Shown: positions 46,991-56,539, numbered from the stretch's first letter. The stretch is DNA of 64,000 nt from Ruegeria atlantica (GCF_013032455.1 NZ_WQCF01000010.1:1-64000); one strand, 5' to 3'. Numbers and translations are program-made. The notes: generated by a model not told the origin, from the sequence alone.

Positions 46991-47835
46991 GCGGCCTGTG
47001 TAGACTCAGCAGTGGAATAAGCGCGGCGTTTTTCGACGATCAGATTTGCGATGCGCAATGTCGCCATACCGCGCATGATCATACTTGCAGGCAGGAACGC
47101 CCAGGCGCTTAAGGTCCAGATCAGGGTCTGAGGATTGCTCAGCGAGATCGGGTTTGCGTAAATTGTCAGCAGTTTGATCAGTGCCGGGATCAGGAATGGC
47201 AGCAACACCCCGATCGAGATGTTCAGGCGCCCGTCACGTTGCAGGCGGTTAACGACGTCACCGCCGTTGGTCGGGTCGAACAGCGGCAGATTCGTCCAGA
47301 CATTAAAAGCACCGTTGCCAGTGGGCCAACCGCGTATCTTTACCGCGTAAGCAAAGCTTGCAATCGTCACCAGCGCCGCTACATAGGCCGCGCTGGCTGA
47401 GATACGGACCAGTTCAATCAGAGACGGGCTGGCATCTGATGGCAGCATCAGGATGATCAGCCGGACCGGCGAGTAAGGGAAGTCGACTATGTTGGCGACA
47501 CCCAGCCCGACGGCGTAAATCGCAGCGGTCAGATCGGTCGGCGCATATATGTTTTTACAGATCAGTGTCAGGAACGTGACCATGGTCATCAGCCCGACAA
47601 AGCGCAGCCGGTTCACAGGCGGTGCGTCGCGGAATTCGATAAAGCTGGGGAAGGCTGAGTTATATTCGGCGAAGGTCAGAAAGAATGCGAGAATGGCGAG
47701 AAAGACGACGATCTCGGTGCCATTCGTTGACGATACGGGCAGGTACAACGCGGGCGTCAGCACCATCAGTGCGACCAATATTCCACGAATCGTCGCCCCA
47801 GTTGTGCGCGCAATCACTATCCGAACCCTTTCCAA
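46987..47835 (-). CDS. Polytopic membrane protein of unknown function
   Basis: The 282-aa protein has about six hydrophobic helices (for example 15-32, 41-56, 79-94, 100-116, 148-166, 208-226) and an Arg/Lys-rich end. I do not recognise a family. Its stop overlaps the start of the secreted phosphatase gene by 4 bases, so the two are translated together. Confidence 0.6.
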   Translation of the reverse strand: MERVRIVIARTTGATIRGILVALMVLTPALYLPVSSTNGTEIVVFLAILAFFLTFAEYNSAFPSFIEFRDAPPVNRLRFVGLMTMVTFLTLICKNIYAPTDLTAAIYAVGLGVANIVDFPYSPVRLIILMLPSDASPSLIELVRISASAAYVAALVTIASFAYAVKIRGWPTGNGAFNVWTNLPLFDPTNGGDVVNRLQRDGRLNISIGVLLPFLIPALIKLLTIYANPISLSNPQTLIWTLSAWAFLPASMIMRGMATLRIANLIVEKRRAYSTAESTQAA

Positions 47836-48147
47836 ACCGGATTAGCCGATTCTTTGCCGACCTAGTTCCAACTTGTGCCCGCCGCGTTTGTTTTTGACGG
47901 TTGCCTCTATATTGCCAACATTGACGATAAGCGGCATTTCGCTCAAGCCAAGGCGCAGAAAACACGCCATTTAGGGCAAAAAGATGGCGCAACTGGTGCG
48001 GTATTGCATCATTTCTGACGCAAATCCGACGTGTATACCAATGTGATGCCTATATGTTGTGGTTTGGTGGTTCCATCACCCAAGAAAGAGAATGGGGCCG
48101 CATTTGCGACCCCATTAGGTTGAGTAATTCAAAACTCTTTCCCAGAA
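47836..48147. other. Spacer with leuD terminator
   Basis: The 312 bases carry no gene I can support. The only clear element is the hairpin near 48091-48116, listed separately. The part near 47836 should hold the promoter and ribosome binding site of the minus-strand membrane-protein gene, but no clear match is seen. Confidence 0.5.
48091..48116 (-). terminator. Terminator hairpin after leuD
   Basis: An 11-bp stem with one mismatch (AATGGGGCCGC against GCGACCCCATT, 4-base loop). On the minus strand it is followed by a T- and C-rich run, as expected after leuD. Confidence 0.7.
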
Positions 48148-48753
48148 TCACACCCAGGGACGAGCTTGGTTCGCGTGATCTTCGAACTTGTCGATGTGGT
48201 GGTCTTTTTCCATTGTCAGGCCGATGTCGTCCAGACCGTTCAGCAGGCAGTGCTTGCGGTGCGGGTCGATGTCGAATTCGATCTCGACACCATCCGACGT
48301 GGTGATCTTTTGATCTTCCAGATGCACGGTCATGCGGGCGTTTTCGCCCTTATGCGCGTCATCCATCAGGATCGCATGATGCTCTTCCTCGACAACGATG
48401 GGCAGGATGCCGTTCTTGAAGCAGTTGTTGAAGAAGATGTCCGCAAAGCTGGTTGAGATCACGACCTTGATGCCGAAATCCTTGATCGCCCAAGGTGCAT
48501 GTTCGCGCGACGAGCCGCAGCCGAAGTTGTCGCCTGCAACCAGAATCTCGGTTTGGCGATAGGCGGGTTTGTTCAGGACAAACTCTTCGTTTTCCTGCCC
48601 GTCGTCGTGATAGCGCATCTCATCAAACAGCACGACGCCAAGGCCGGACCGTTTGATGGTTTTCAGGTGCACTTTTGGGATGATCATATCTGTGTCGATA
48701 TTGATCAGTGGCATTGGGGCGGCCACCCCGTGGACTTTTTCAAACTTTTCCAT
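48148..48753 (-). CDS. leuD: 3-isopropylmalate dehydratase small subunit
   Basis: The 201-aa protein starts [20 protein letters not shown], with [17 protein letters not shown] and [17 protein letters not shown], both standard for LeuD. It completes the aconitase-like isomerase with LeuC. AGGAG precedes the ATG at 48753. An HdeD-type gene is inserted between leuC and leuD, so the two subunits share one transcript but are not adjacent. Confidence 0.95.
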   Translation of the reverse strand: MEKFEKVHGVAAPMPLINIDTDMIIPKVHLKTIKRSGLGVVLFDEMRYHDDGQENEEFVLNKPAYRQTEILVAGDNFGCGSSREHAPWAIKDFGIKVVISTSFADIFFNNCFKNGILPIVVEEEHHAILMDDAHKGENARMTVHLEDQKITTSDGVEIEFDIDPHRKHCLLNGLDDIGLTMEKDHHIDKFEDHANQARPWV

Positions 48754-48795
48754 GTTCACACTCCTGCGGGAGAGGGCCGCGCCCATGCCCCGCGT

Positions 48796-49350
48796 TTAAG
48801 CTTGTTTCGCTTCTGTAGTTTCGTCTTTGGGGGCGTCCTTGACGAAGAACGCCATGAAGACCAGGCCGAGCCCGTTAAAGATCATCTCGATGCCCAGCAG
48901 GATGCCCAGCAATTGCAGCAGCACAGCCGGTTCTGCGGCGGCAAAACGCCAGATCAGGATCGCCAGAACGATCGACATGATGCCCGAGATCAGCGTCGCC
49001 CAGAAATACTGTGTTCCACGCATCTGGAACGACAGGATCACCCGAGCGATGCCGCCTGCCATGAACAGGATCAGACATACGGTAGCCAATGTGACTGTTC
49101 CCTGCAGCGGGTGATCCAGAAAGGACCAACCGAGGAACAGCATGACAACGCCCATGATGAGCGACAGAATCTTGTTACCGGTTCCCTCGATGGTGAAACC
49201 GCCGACAACTTGCAACGCGCCCGAGATCAGCAGCAACACACCGGTTACCACTGTCACGGCAATCGACGCCACCGCCGGTGCGCCCAGTACAAAGATACCA
49301 AACGCTATCGACAGAAGCCCCAGCAGGAGCCATTTGATCCAGTCACTCAT
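48796..49350 (-). CDS. HdeD/DUF308-family membrane protein
   Basis: The 184-aa protein has six short membrane helices in three pairs (WIKWLLLGLLSIAFGIFVL, GVLLLISGALQVVGGF, ILSLIMGVVMLFLGW and so on), the pattern of HdeD acid-stress membrane proteins. Its role here is unknown. It lies inside the leucine operon, 37 bases after leuC and 42 before leuD. Confidence 0.8.
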   Translation of the reverse strand: MSDWIKWLLLGLLSIAFGIFVLGAPAVASIAVTVVTGVLLLISGALQVVGGFTIEGTGNKILSLIMGVVMLFLGWSFLDHPLQGTVTLATVCLILFMAGGIARVILSFQMRGTQYFWATLISGIMSIVLAILIWRFAAAEPAVLLQLLGILLGIEMIFNGLGLVFMAFFVKDAPKDETTEAKQA

Positions 49351-49387
49351 GTCTTCAATCCCTCAAATATCTAGATATGAGGGCACC

Positions 49388-50791
49388 TTACATCAATTCA
49401 CGGACGTCTGTCAGCCGTCCTGTGAGTGCCGCTGCGGCAGCCATGGCGGGGCTGAGAAGGTGGGTCCGCCCACCGCGACCCTGACGGCCTTCGAAGTTGC
49501 GGTTTGAGGTCGCGGCACAGCGCTCGCCCGGCTGCAACTGGTCGGGGTTCATCGCCAGGCACATCGAACATCCGGCCAGGCGCCATTCGAACCCGGCCTC
49601 TTTGAAGATATCTGCCAGACCTTCTTCTTCGGCCTGAGCGCGGACAAGACCTGAACCCGGCACGACCATGGCGCGCATCCCGTCCTTGATCTTCTTACCT
49701 TTCAAGATCTCAGCCGCGGCGCGCAGGTCTTCGATTCGACCGTTGGTGCAGGATCCGATGAAAACAGTGTCGATTTCCACGTCGCTCAGCTTTTGACCAG
49801 CTTCCAGCCCCATGTATTCGATCGAACGACGGGCCGCGTCGACCTTGCCGCCTTCGAAATCCTCGGGATGCGGTACGGAGGCAGTGATCGGCAGCACGTC
49901 CTCGGGGCTGGTGCCCCAGGTCACGACCGGCGCGATGTCTTCACCACGCAGGGTAATGACCTTGTCGTAATGCGCGCCTTCGTCGGTGTAGAGTGTTTTC
50001 CACCAGTCCATTGCGGCTTCCCACTGAGCCCCTTTCGGTGCATGGGGGCGGCCTTTGACATATTCAAAGGTGGTCTCATCCGGTGCGATCAGACCGGCGC
50101 GGGCGCCGCCTTCGATGGCCATGTTGCAGACGGTCATGCGGCCTTCCATCGACAGATCGCGGATCGCTTCGCCGCAATATTCGATGACATAGCCGGTGCC
50201 GCCGGCGGTCCCAGTTTCACCGATCACGGCCAGAGTGATATCCTTGGCGGTCACGCCCGGCTGCAATTTACCGGTGATCTCGACCTTCATGTTCTTGGAC
50301 TTCTTCTGGATCAGCGTCTGGGTGGCCAGAACGTGCTCAACCTCGGACGTGCCGATGCCGTGCGCCAAAGCGCCAAACGCGCCGTGGGTGGCGGTGTGGC
50401 TGTCGCCGCAAACAACGGTCATGCCGGGCAGGGTCCAGCCTTGCTCAGGGCCAACGATGTGCACGATGCCCTGACGGACGTCATTCACCGGGTAATAGTG
50501 AATACCGAAATCCTTGGCGTTCTTGTCCAGTGCTTCGACCTGAATGCGTGATTCCGGGTTCTCGATTCCGTTCACGCGATCAGGCGTGGTGGGCACGTTG
50601 TGATCGGGCACGGCGATGGTCTTTTCCGGGGCGCGCACCTTGCGGCCCGCCATGCGCAGGCCTTCGAACGCCTGCGGGCTGGTTACTTCGTGCACCAGGT
50701 GGCGGTCGATATACAGCAGGCAGGTGCCATCGTCGGCTTCATGCGCGACATGGGCATCCCAGATCTTGTCATAGAGTGTTTTGGGGGACAT
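49388..50791 (-). CDS. leuC: 3-isopropylmalate dehydratase large subunit
   Basis: The 467-aa protein shows the aconitase-family iron-sulfur ligands in FIGSCTNGR and [11 protein letters not shown], as well as [21 protein letters not shown] and [11 protein letters not shown]. With LeuD it isomerises 2-isopropylmalate to 3-isopropylmalate. It opens the minus-strand leucine unit. The leader region upstream contains a short open frame that may be a regulatory peptide. Confidence 0.95.
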   Translation of the reverse strand: MSPKTLYDKIWDAHVAHEADDGTCLLYIDRHLVHEVTSPQAFEGLRMAGRKVRAPEKTIAVPDHNVPTTPDRVNGIENPESRIQVEALDKNAKDFGIHYYPVNDVRQGIVHIVGPEQGWTLPGMTVVCGDSHTATHGAFGALAHGIGTSEVEHVLATQTLIQKKSKNMKVEITGKLQPGVTAKDITLAVIGETGTAGGTGYVIEYCGEAIRDLSMEGRMTVCNMAIEGGARAGLIAPDETTFEYVKGRPHAPKGAQWEAAMDWWKTLYTDEGAHYDKVITLRGEDIAPVVTWGTSPEDVLPITASVPHPEDFEGGKVDAARRSIEYMGLEAGQKLSDVEIDTVFIGSCTNGRIEDLRAAAEILKGKKIKDGMRAMVVPGSGLVRAQAEEEGLADIFKEAGFEWRLAGCSMCLAMNPDQLQPGERCAATSNRNFEGRQGRGGRTHLLSPAMAAAAALTGRLTDVRELM

Positions 50792-50844
50792 TGGTCCTCT
50801 CCCGTATTTAAATGAGAAATAGCTGGCGAGTGGCTGGACGCGCC

Positions 50845-50943
50845 TTATAGGCGGGCCAGAACCGTGCGGGCGGCCCCAAAGAACCGTTCACGCAGGCGCG
50901 TGCGGTCTTGCAATGTTGGTGCAGGGGCCAATGTGAGTCTCAT
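50845..50943 (-). CDS. Possible 32-aa leader peptide upstream of leuC
   Basis: An ATG frame of 32 codons ends 53 bases before leuC. The product is rich in Leu (6) and Arg (7). No clear ribosome binding site and no run of Leu codons is seen, so classical attenuation is not well supported. It is reported as a candidate only. Confidence 0.25.
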   Translation of the reverse strand: MRLTLAPAPTLQDRTRLRERFFGAARTVLARL

Positions 50944-51033
50944 GCGCACCAGATATATCGGGCTTTGCCGTCAATCAAGGTTCAAAACCGCGGCAGGGTT
51001 GCATCGCCCTGCGCAGGTGTTCAAGTTGGCGAT

Positions 51034-52386
51034 ATGAATAAAGACCTTATCCCCAGCTCGCTGTCGGACCTCTACGACAACATGGTCGCGAGCTTTTCCG
51101 AGCAATTTGCAGAACTTGTCGAGCTGATCGTGACGCCGGGATGGCGACAACACCAGCTTTTCATCATTCTGGTCCTGTGGGCAGTGGCCTATGTTCTGAA
51201 TCTGGTGACCCAAGGACGATGGGAGGCCTGGGCCCGGGCGCGCACCGGCTGGCCCAAGTGGCGGCTGCGCGTTCTGGTGCAGCTGATGCAGCGACTGACG
51301 CTGGTCTATTTCGTGGTGATCTCATGGGCACTGTATCTGTTGATGCAGCAGGTCACATGGCCTTCACGCAGCTACATAATCGGCGTGGTTGCGACTCTGG
51401 CGCTGGCGTGGCTGGCTATTGCGTTGGTTGCGAGGCTGGTGCGTAACCGGACACTGCGGAAGATATTCAAGTGGGTCATGTGGATCTACGCAACACTGGT
51501 TGCCTTGAATCTGACCGACGACGTGGCCGGTTTTCTGGACGGGGTGGCGATTTCCATAGGTGATCTGCACATCTCGGCGCTGGGTATCATCAAGGCGGTT
51601 TTGCTGATCGGTGTTTTGCTGACATTGGCCCGCATCGGCACCCGTGCGGCTGAACGGGGGTTGCAGAACAATGACGATATCACCCCGTCGATGCAGGTGC
51701 TGCTGGCCAAGGGCATTCAGGTGCTGCTTTACGGCGCGGTGTTCATGGCGGCGATCCGCACGCTGGGCTTTGACCTGACCGGTATCGCGCTGTTGTCTGG
51801 TGCGATTGGTGTGGGTATCGGGTTTGGCCTGCAAAAGGTGGTATCGAACCTGATATCAGGGATCATCATTCTGATGGATCGTTCGATTAAACCCGGCGAT
51901 GTGATCTCGTTGGGTGACACGTTCGGTTGGATCAACGCGCTGGGCGCGCGCTATGTTTCGGTCGTCACGCGGGATGGGCGGGAATATCTGATCCCAAACG
52001 AGGATCTGATCACCAATCAGGTGGTGAACTGGTCGCATTCAGACAAATTTGTTCGGCTTGATCTGAATTTCGGCACCAGCTATGGCGATGACCCCCATAA
52101 GGTACGCGCCACTGCGGTCCGATCCGTGAAAACAGTCGCTCGGGTGCTGAGCGGAGGCTCACATGAACCTGTCTGTCACATTATCGGTTTTGGCGACAGT
52201 AGTGTTGACTACGTTTTGCGGTTCTGGATCAGCGATCCGACCAAGGGGCTGACCAATATCCGGGGCAATGTCTATCTGGCTTTGTGGGACGCGTTTCAGG
52301 AAGAAGATATCTCATTGCCCTTCCCGCAGCGCGAGGTGCGCATACTGCCCGAAGACGCAGACGCGCAACAACTCGCCAAAGAGTGA
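51034..52386 (+). CDS. MscS-family mechanosensitive channel
   Basis: The 450-aa protein starts MNKDLIPSSLSDLYDNMVAS. Several membrane helices are followed by the MscS pore helix and beta domain: GIGFGLQKVVSNLISGIIILMD with the glycine-rich pore line, IKPGDVISLGDTFGWI, and RDGREYLIPNEDLITNQV. The C-terminal vestibule is complete. It releases solutes on osmotic downshock at the inner membrane. The frame is open to 50908; the ATG at 51034 is the family-like start. Confidence 0.9.
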   Translation: MNKDLIPSSLSDLYDNMVASFSEQFAELVELIVTPGWRQHQLFIILVLWAVAYVLNLVTQGRWEAWARARTGWPKWRLRVLVQLMQRLTLVYFVVISWALYLLMQQVTWPSRSYIIGVVATLALAWLAIALVARLVRNRTLRKIFKWVMWIYATLVALNLTDDVAGFLDGVAISIGDLHISALGIIKAVLLIGVLLTLARIGTRAAERGLQNNDDITPSMQVLLAKGIQVLLYGAVFMAAIRTLGFDLTGIALLSGAIGVGIGFGLQKVVSNLISGIIILMDRSIKPGDVISLGDTFGWINALGARYVSVVTRDGREYLIPNEDLITNQVVNWSHSDKFVRLDLNFGTSYGDDPHKVRATAVRSVKTVARVLSGGSHEPVCHIIGFGDSSVDYVLRFWISDPTKGLTNIRGNVYLALWDAFQEEDISLPFPQREVRILPEDADAQQLAKE

Positions 52387-52425
52387 GCCTGCATCACCGC
52401 CAGAAACTGCCTGTTCATTGAATTG

Positions 52426-52454
52426 TTGCAATCCCCTTGCTACCTTAATAATAC
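52426..52454 (+). promoter_or_regulatory. Candidate sigma-70 promoter for rsfS
   Basis: TTGCAA, a 17-base spacer and TAATAC lie in the gap after mscS, about 40 bases before the AAAGGAGG ribosome binding site. A short GC palindrome (CCCCGGCGCCGGGG) follows at once and would fall in the 5' leader. Confidence 0.5.
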
Positions 52455-52495
52455 CCCGGCGCCGGGGTTCTGGCGGCGCGCAGCAAAGGAGGACT

Positions 52496-52552
52496 ATGTT
52501 CTGTCTCTACATACCCAGGCGGGTTTGCCCGCCGATGATCGGGCCAGTGTAA
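52496..52552 (+). CDS. Possible 18-aa upstream peptide coupled to rsfS
   Basis: AAAGGAGG at 52485-52492 is the only strong ribosome binding site here and it points at the ATG at 52496, 3 bases away. That frame reads MFCLYIPRRVCPPMIGPV and stops with TAATG, overlapping the rsfS ATG. The same site could instead serve a CTG start for rsfS at 52501 in the other frame. Confidence 0.35.
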   Translation: MFCLYIPRRVCPPMIGPV

Positions 52553-52911
52553 TGGCTCACTCTCAGTCAATCAGCGACAAGCTGCTTGAACGTATCCTTT
52601 CCTCACTTTCCGATGACAAGGCCGAAGACGTCGTGCAGATCAACCTGCAGGGCAAATCCTCGGTTGCGGATCACATGGTGATTGCCTCGGGTCGGTCGAC
52701 CCGTCAGGTCTCGGCCATGGCAGAAAAGCTGACGGATCGCATCAAGCAGGAATTCGGTTTCACCTCGAAGGTCGAAGGCAAGGATGCCGGCGACTGGGTG
52801 TTGATCGATACGGGCGACGTGATCGTCCATATCTTCCGCCCCGAAGTGCGTGAATTCTATCAGCTGGAAAAGATGTGGCTGCCTCAGGGCGGCAGCGCCT
52901 CGGCCAACTGA
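52552..52911 (+). CDS. rsfS: Ribosome silencing factor
   Basis: From the ATG at 52552 the protein has 119 aa; the family core is DDKAEDVVQINLQGKSSVADHMVIASG, GDWVLIDTGDVIVHIF and REFYQLEKMW. It binds ribosomal protein L14 and keeps the subunits apart when nutrients are low. No ribosome binding site sits directly before this ATG. Translation may depend on the overlapping 18-codon frame upstream or start earlier at CTG 52501. It is followed by rlmH, a common neighbour. Confidence 0.92.
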   Translation: MAHSQSISDKLLERILSSLSDDKAEDVVQINLQGKSSVADHMVIASGRSTRQVSAMAEKLTDRIKQEFGFTSKVEGKDAGDWVLIDTGDVIVHIFRPEVREFYQLEKMWLPQGGSASAN

Positions 52912-52955
52912 GGCGCCATCCCGGCCTGCATTAACAGGTCGGAGGCGAGAGATAT

Positions 52956-53426
52956 ATGCGTATCAGCATTTGTGCGGTCGGGCGATTGCGTGCCGGACCG
53001 GAGAAGACCCTGCTTGACGATTATCTGACACGATTTGACCGGACCGGGCGTGGCTTGGGCCTTGGTCCAGCACGGGTGATCGAGGTTGAGGGCAAGAAAA
53101 ACGCAGGGATGGGCGCCGAGGCCGCCCTGCTGCGCAAAGCGCTGCCTAAAGGCGCGGTGATCTGTACGCTGGATGAGCGGGGGCGTGTTATGTCCTCACC
53201 TGATTTTGCCAAGAAACTGGGCTTCTGGCGCGACGCCGGGCGGCAGGATCTGGCGCTGATCATTGGCGGAGCCGACGGGTTAGACCCTAGTCTGCGCGCC
53301 GAGGCCGACTTTTCCATCTCATTCGGGTCGATGGTCTGGCCCCATATGCTGGTCCGTGTGATGCTGGCCGAGCAACTTTACCGGGCCGCAACCATCCTGT
53401 CGGGCGGCCCCTATCACCGGGTCTGA
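52956..53426 (+). CDS. rlmH: 23S rRNA (pseudouridine1915-N3)-methyltransferase
   Basis: The 156-aa protein matches RlmH in length and motifs: [12 protein letters not shown] and the knotted C-terminus [27 protein letters not shown]. It methylates pseudouridine 1915 in the 70S ribosome. One base separates its stop from the flavodoxin-like gene. Confidence 0.95.
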   Translation: MRISICAVGRLRAGPEKTLLDDYLTRFDRTGRGLGLGPARVIEVEGKKNAGMGAEAALLRKALPKGAVICTLDERGRVMSSPDFAKKLGFWRDAGRQDLALIIGGADGLDPSLRAEADFSISFGSMVWPHMLVRVMLAEQLYRAATILSGGPYHRV

Positions 53427-53427
53427 C

Positions 53428-53913
53428 ATGGCGCAGCTTTTGATCGTTTACCATTCGCGCACTGGCGGAGCCCGGCAGATGGCCGAAGCGGCGGCCGCGG
53501 CAGGGAGTGACGAAGCCGATGTTGTGTTAAAAACCGCAGATCAGGCCGGGCCCGAGGATTTGCTGGCCGCAGATGGCTATATCTTCTGTGCGCCTGAGAA
53601 TCTGGCGGCCATTTCGGGGCTGATGAAGGAATTCTTCGACCGTTCGTATTATCCCGTCTTGGGCAGAATCGAAGGCCGCCCTTATGCGCAAATGATCTGC
53701 GCCGGGTCCGATGGAGAAAACGCGGCGCGCCAGACCGCCCGCATCGCCACTGGTTGGCGGCTGAAAGAGGTTCAACCGCCGCTGATCCTCTGCACCCATG
53801 CGCAGACGCCCGAGGCGATACTGGCCGAAAAGACCATTCCCGAGGAGCAGCTTGAGCAATGCCGCGAGATTGGTGCAGCGATGGCCGCAGGGCTTAGCAT
53901 GGGCGTGTTCTGA
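53428..53913 (+). CDS. Flavodoxin/NAD(P)H-FMN reductase-like protein
   Basis: The 161-aa protein has a flavodoxin fold: the phosphate loop is YHSRTGGARQMAEAA (8-22), then the FMN strand GYIFCAPENLAAISGLMKEFFDR and AGSDGENAARQ. It likely binds FMN and carries electrons or reduces a quinone or flavin. It is translated right behind rlmH. Confidence 0.8.
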   Translation: MAQLLIVYHSRTGGARQMAEAAAAAGSDEADVVLKTADQAGPEDLLAADGYIFCAPENLAAISGLMKEFFDRSYYPVLGRIEGRPYAQMICAGSDGENAARQTARIATGWRLKEVQPPLILCTHAQTPEAILAEKTIPEEQLEQCREIGAAMAAGLSMGVF

Positions 53914-53916
53914 GCT

Positions 53917-54264
53917 TCAGTTCAGACCCACAACCGTGGTGCCTTCGTTCCAGCCATCGACATTGCAGCGCGCCTGAATCTGGACCTGCGTGAGGCCCTC
54001 GGGAACCACAACGCCACTTAGCGAACGGGTGAATGGTTGCTCATTTTCATGCGGATGATGCAGCACGCGCATGCCCAGTTCATTGCCATCCATATCCAAC
54101 ACGCGCCAACCATCGGCATAATGATCCCAGCCAGTATCAGGGTGCCGGATCGTCACATCAAATCGCCATGTATCGCCGCTCTGACGGGCAGAGACATTTT
54201 CGATCACTGCAGGATCGGCAAAAGCGGGGCTGGCTAACAGGGTGCCGAGAATCAGATATCGCAT
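53917..54264 (-). CDS. Small secreted protein of unknown function
   Basis: The 115-aa protein has a short signal peptide (MRYLILGTLLASPAFA) and a compact beta-rich mature domain (WRFDVTIRHPDTGWDHYADGW, ending in CNVDGWNEGTTVVGL). I do not recognise a named family. An ATG at 54300 would overlap the stop of the upstream gene (TGATG) and give a longer signal. It is the second gene of a two-gene minus-strand unit. Confidence 0.65.
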   Translation of the reverse strand: MRYLILGTLLASPAFADPAVIENVSARQSGDTWRFDVTIRHPDTGWDHYADGWRVLDMDGNELGMRVLHHPHENEQPFTRSLSGVVVPEGLTQVQIQARCNVDGWNEGTTVVGLN

Positions 54265-54299
54265 AAAGAGACCATAGGCGGCGAAGCGGGGCATCGCCA

Positions 54300-55010
54300 T
54301 CACGACTCTGTGTTGGGTGGCAGGGTCAGCAATACCGAACGTGAATGAGACGCAAATTCCCGCCGATACAGTACGCCGAAGGTGACGAGGGTGCCGATGA
54401 TCAGTGCCACGGGCCCCAGAATCCACGTGACCGACGCCAGCGCGAAATAGGTCGCGCGTAAGGCGCGATTGAAACTGCGTGCTGCTGTGACACAGATCTC
54501 GGCCGCTTGCGCAGCACGGGGATAGGCCTGCGGGTCTTCCGAATCGTTTGGCACGGCAGCCATCAGCACCCCGCAATAGCCGAACAGGCGATGCGCCCAA
54601 ACATATTTCAAAAACGCATTGGACAGAAATGCCAGCACGACCAGAATCTTAATCTCCCAGACCAGCGCCGGGGCGCTGCCGATGGCCAGATCCTGCGCCA
54701 CCCCGGCCAGACGTTCAGTATTGCCCAGCAAAGCCAGCCCGCCACCAATGGCAATCATTGTGGTCGAGGCGAAAAACGTGCTGCCCTGCCGCATGCTGGC
54801 CACCATTTGCGCGTCGAACATGCGCGGTTGACGCGTCACCATCTCGCGCATCCAGTCGCGACGGAAATCATCCATCATCATCGTAACAGATTTCCGGTTA
54901 GGTGAAGGGTTGTCGATCCGCCACCCGATCCCCTGCCAGGCAAAGAACAGCAACAGAATGGCGGCATAGTCGAGCGGTGAAAACACCAGGGCGCGTTCGA
55001 TCCAGGTCAT
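54300..55010 (-). CDS. DUF599-family membrane protein
   Basis: The 236-aa protein has four membrane helices (about 13-29, 79-97, 117-135, 193-214) and the DUF599 features MREMVTRQPRMFDAQM and a YVWAHRLFGYCGVLMAAVP helix. Function is unknown. It is divergent from glcD, and the intervening operator could act on both. Confidence 0.75.
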   Translation of the reverse strand: MTWIERALVFSPLDYAAILLLFFAWQGIGWRIDNPSPNRKSVTMMMDDFRRDWMREMVTRQPRMFDAQMVASMRQGSTFFASTTMIAIGGGLALLGNTERLAGVAQDLAIGSAPALVWEIKILVVLAFLSNAFLKYVWAHRLFGYCGVLMAAVPNDSEDPQAYPRAAQAAEICVTAARSFNRALRATYFALASVTWILGPVALIIGTLVTFGVLYRREFASHSRSVLLTLPPNTES

Positions 55011-55056
55011 GGTCGTGACACTACGTGTGGATGAGGGAACTTGCCAGATAGAGAAA

Positions 55057-55077
55057 TTGGTAATAATAATTTACCAA
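55057..55077. promoter_or_regulatory. GntR-like operator before glcD
   Basis: TTGGTAA and its exact complement TTACCAA are separated by 7 bases, ending 13 bases before the glcD start. The TTGGT...ACCAA form resembles operators of FadR-type GntR regulators such as GlcC, PdhR or LldR. The regulator gene is not in this window. Confidence 0.65.
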
Positions 55078-55090
55078 AAGGGGGTTCGCC

Positions 55091-56539
55091 ATGGACATGC
55101 CAACACCAAACCCTGACATCCTTCGACGCAAAGCTGAAGTTTTGCGCCGGTTGTTGCAGGTTTTGCCGGAAGATGCGGTGATTCATGACCCGGCAGAGAC
55201 GCGCGCCTATGAGTGCGACGCGTTGACAGCCTATCGCTGCCCTCCGATGCTGGCGGTCCTGCCGTCCAGCACACAGCAGGTCTCGGACGTGCTGCGTATC
55301 TGCCATGAAGAAGGTGTGCCTGTGGTTCCACGCGGGTCTGGCACGTCGCTGGCGGGCGGGGCGCTGCCGACTGCGGATTGTGTCATTCTGGGAATTGCCC
55401 GGATGAACGAGGTGCTGGAGACCGATTATGATAACCGCTTCATCCGTGTTCAGACCGGCCGCACCAACCTGAGCGTGACCGGTGCGGTCGAGGAAGAGGA
55501 CTTTTTCTACGCGCCCGATCCGTCCTCGCAATTGGCCTGTGCGATTGCGGGCAATATCGCCATGAACTCGGGCGGGGCGCATTGTCTGAAATATGGTGTG
55601 ACCACCAACAACCTGATGGGCGTGAAGATGGTCCTGATGGATGGCAGCGTCGTCGAGATTGGTGGCGCGCATTTGGATGCGGGTGGTCTGGACCTGCTGG
55701 GTGTCATCTGCGGGTCCGAAGGGCAGTTGGGCGTGGTGACCGAGGCCACGCTGCGCATTCTGCGCAAGCCCGAAGGGGCGCGGCCCGTTCTAATGGGTTT
55801 CGATGACAACGAGGTCGCGGGACAATGTGTGTCCGACATCATCAAGTCGGGCATCCTGCCGGTGGCGATCGAGTTCATGGACACGCTCTGCATCAAGGCT
55901 TGCGAGAATTTCGCCCATGCGGGGTATCCGGATTGCCACGCGTTGTTGATTGTCGAGGTCGAAGGCTCGGAGGCTGAAATCGACGATCAACTGTCGAAGA
56001 TCATCGAGATTGCCAAGCGTCATAACCCAGTTGAACTGCGCGAGAGCCAGTCGGATGAGGAAAGCGCCAAAATCTGGTTGGGTCGGAAATCGGCCTTTGG
56101 GGCGATGGGGCAGATGAACGATTATATGTGCTTGGATGGCACGATCCCCGTGACTTCGCTTCCCGAAGTCCTGCGCCGGATCGGAGAGTTGAGTGAAGAA
56201 TATGGCCTGCCTGTCGGAAACGTATTCCACGCAGGCGACGGCAATATGCATCCGTTGATCCTGTTTGATGCCAACAAACCCGGCGATCTTGAGAAATGCG
56301 AGGCGTTTGGTGCCGACATCCTGAAGCTTTGTGTGGATGTGGGTGGCTGCCTGACCGGCGAGCATGGGGTGGGTATCGAAAAGCGGGATTTGATGTCTCA
56401 TCAATACGCGCCTGAGGATCTCGAGGCGCAGATGGCCGTCAAGGATGTGTTTGATCCGAACTGGTTGCTGAACCCTGCCAAAGTTTTCCCTCTTGATGTA
56501 TCCGAATCCCGTCGGGAAGTGCGGGTTGCTGCGGAATAG
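55091..56539 (+). CDS. glcD: Glycolate oxidase FAD subunit
   Basis: The 482-aa protein has an FAD-binding PCMH domain (PRGSGTSLAGGALPT, SSQLACAIAGNIAMNSGG) and the FAD-linked oxidase C-terminus (NVFHAGDGNMHPLILFD, GVGIEKRDLM). With GlcE and GlcF it oxidises glycolate to glyoxylate at the membrane. A GntR-like operator sits just upstream. Spacing to glcE is 25 bases. Confidence 0.95.
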   Translation: MDMPTPNPDILRRKAEVLRRLLQVLPEDAVIHDPAETRAYECDALTAYRCPPMLAVLPSSTQQVSDVLRICHEEGVPVVPRGSGTSLAGGALPTADCVILGIARMNEVLETDYDNRFIRVQTGRTNLSVTGAVEEEDFFYAPDPSSQLACAIAGNIAMNSGGAHCLKYGVTTNNLMGVKMVLMDGSVVEIGGAHLDAGGLDLLGVICGSEGQLGVVTEATLRILRKPEGARPVLMGFDDNEVAGQCVSDIIKSGILPVAIEFMDTLCIKACENFAHAGYPDCHALLIVEVEGSEAEIDDQLSKIIEIAKRHNPVELRESQSDEESAKIWLGRKSAFGAMGQMNDYMCLDGTIPVTSLPEVLRRIGELSEEYGLPVGNVFHAGDGNMHPLILFDANKPGDLEKCEAFGADILKLCVDVGGCLTGEHGVGIEKRDLMSHQYAPEDLEAQMAVKDVFDPNWLLNPAKVFPLDVSESRREVRVAAE

